A stretch of DNA of 64,000 nt from contig NZ_JAYGHP010000007.1 in the NCBI RefSeq assembly GCF_034932065.1, positions 124,001 to 188,000 of the forward strand, in the 5' to 3' direction. Under the pieces are notes generated by a model. The model saw only the letters and a list, made by a program, of their open reading frames with translations. It was not told where the DNA came from and ran no database searches. Positions 63,190 through 64,000 of this stretch are shown in pieces. A program made the position numbers and the translations under genes. Source of the stretch: Crocosphaera sp. UHCC 0190. Lineage in GTDB: Bacteria; Cyanobacteriota; Cyanobacteriia; Cyanobacteriales; Microcystaceae. Within the stretch, counting starts at the first letter, position 1. The number at the start of each line of letters is the position of its first letter.

Positions 63190-64000
63190 ATGAAAATTCA
63201 TACTTATGCAAAACAGGGAAATATTCAAGGAGTTACGGATGAACTAGCAACGGGAATTGATATAAATATAACTGATCAATTATCTTATTATAAGTATACC
63301 CCTTTAATGTGTGCCATTCTCAGGGATAATTTAAGCCTTGATATGGTTAAATTTTTAGTAGAAAATGGTGCGGATGTTAATGCAGTTGAAACTGAAGTAG
63401 ATAGTACCGTCTTGGGGTTAGCTGTACAAACAGGAAACCTTGATCTTGTTAAATTTTTAATTGAGAGAGGGGCTAATATTAATTATCAAAGACCTGAAGG
63501 TTATAATATCATTCTTGATGCAATGTTTTGTGGAAATATTATAAAGAACCCTAATTTAATAACTATGTTGAATTTTCTCATTGAAAAAGGAGTATCTGTC
63601 AATAATATTACCAGTTATGGAGAGTCAGCATTAAGAGTAGCGTCAAGAGTAGGAAGATTTGATGTCGTTGATTTATTGTTAACTCATGGGGCAGATTCTC
63701 AACAACTAGCATGGACAAAAATCATGTATACTATTGTCTTTGGAGGAGTCAAAGATGTTCAAAAATTAATTGATGAAGGAGAAGATCTCGAAGCAAGAGA
63801 TTATTGGAGTAGAACCCCATTTTTATTAAGTTTACAAGCAGGAAATTTAGACATTGCTAGATTATTGTTAGCATCAGGAGCAAATCGCAATGTAAAAGGT
63901 CGTTGCGGAAAACCTTCCCTATTTTACCCCATTGAAAGTAATCATTTTGACATATTTCAATGGTTAATTGAAGAAGGATTTGATATTGAAGAAACAGATG
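63190..64000 (+). CDS. ankyrin-repeat protein, 3' partial
   Basis: An open frame of at least 270 codons running off the right edge. At least six ankyrin units are visible, for example VKFLVENGADVNA (residues 61-73), AVQTGNLDLVKFLIERGAN, SRVGRFDVVDLLLTHGAD and LQAGNLDIARLLLASGANRN. There is no signal peptide and no other domain in the visible part. A GTG nine bases upstream is an alternative start. Probably a cytoplasmic protein-binding scaffold. Partner unknown. Confidence 0.88.
   Translation, partial: MKIHTYAKQGNIQGVTDELATGIDINITDQLSYYKYTPLMCAILRDNLSLDMVKFLVENGADVNAVETEVDSTVLGLAVQTGNLDLVKFLIERGANINYQRPEGYNIILDAMFCGNIIKNPNLITMLNFLIEKGVSVNNITSYGESALRVASRVGRFDVVDLLLTHGADSQQLAWTKIMYTIVFGGVKDVQKLIDEGEDLEARDYWSRTPFLLSLQAGNLDIARLLLASGANRNVKGRCGKPSLFYPIESNHFDIFQWLIEEGFDIEETD

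Noticed and set aside
1-64000. tRNA, rRNA or known riboswitch genes
   Set aside because: I scanned by eye for T-loop-like and other familiar conserved elements and found none I could fold. A covariance-model search would be needed to exclude small RNAs.

Overview
The window looks like chromosome of a low-GC, probably unicellular cyanobacterium of the Crocosphaera/Cyanothece/Gloeothece type. The evidence is the frequent HIP1 octamer GCGATCGC, a DesA-type acyl-lipid desaturase, a cyanobacterial heme oxygenase, PEP-CTERM sorting tails, phosphoketolase, and several proteins of types I know only from cyanobacteria. The genus is an inference. I found no rRNA, tRNA or CRISPR array.

Layout. 0-9.3 kb is mostly housekeeping: NFACT/RqcH (cut by the left edge), a 3'(2'),5'-bisphosphate nucleotidase, MurF, an unknown protein with a histidine kinase, a FolC-like ligase and an HI0933-type flavoprotein. 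9.5-13.8 kb is a rearranged accessory patch. It holds HigBA, a truncated antitoxin, a complete comM, a MazEF-like pair, a truncated helical protein and a second, 3'-truncated comM copy. 14-22.4 kb holds a Ser/Thr kinase, desA, yidC-jag, a TPR-like membrane protein, a diheme cytochrome and small conserved unknowns. 22.5-30.3 kb is an island of five secreted PEP-CTERM phosphoesterase-like proteins (GDPD-like, EEP nuclease/phosphatase, PhoA-type alkaline phosphatase, two phytase-like), followed by phosphoketolase.

33-54.9 kb is the most unusual region. A sulfated-exopolysaccharide locus (Wzy-like polymerase, GH-like lipoprotein, two sulfotransferases, two glycosyltransferases, Wza-like and Wzz-like export proteins) is interleaved with a carrier-protein pathway. 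That pathway has a stand-alone adenylation enzyme whose specificity residues look prolyl-type, a stand-alone carrier protein, a flavin-halogenase-like enzyme with WxWxIP and the conserved Lys, an acyl-CoA-dehydrogenase-like prolyl-carrier oxidase candidate, and a condensation-carrier-thioesterase NRPS with a Cys in place of the thioesterase Ser. An overlapping ABC exporter gene, an AhpD-like protein and a TSUP anion permease complete it. Together these suggest a (possibly halogenated) pyrroline/pyrrole-2-carboxyl-carrier pathway coupled to a released and exported product, or to decoration of the polysaccharide. I do not recognise this combination as a described pathway.

55-64 kb holds a sixth PEP-CTERM protein (choice-of-anchor I type), a cation-chloride-cotransporter-like permease, heme oxygenase, a three-gene glycosyltransferase operon and an ankyrin protein cut by the right edge.

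Six related 21-28 bp palindromes sit just 3' of genes and look like a dispersed terminator/REP-like family.
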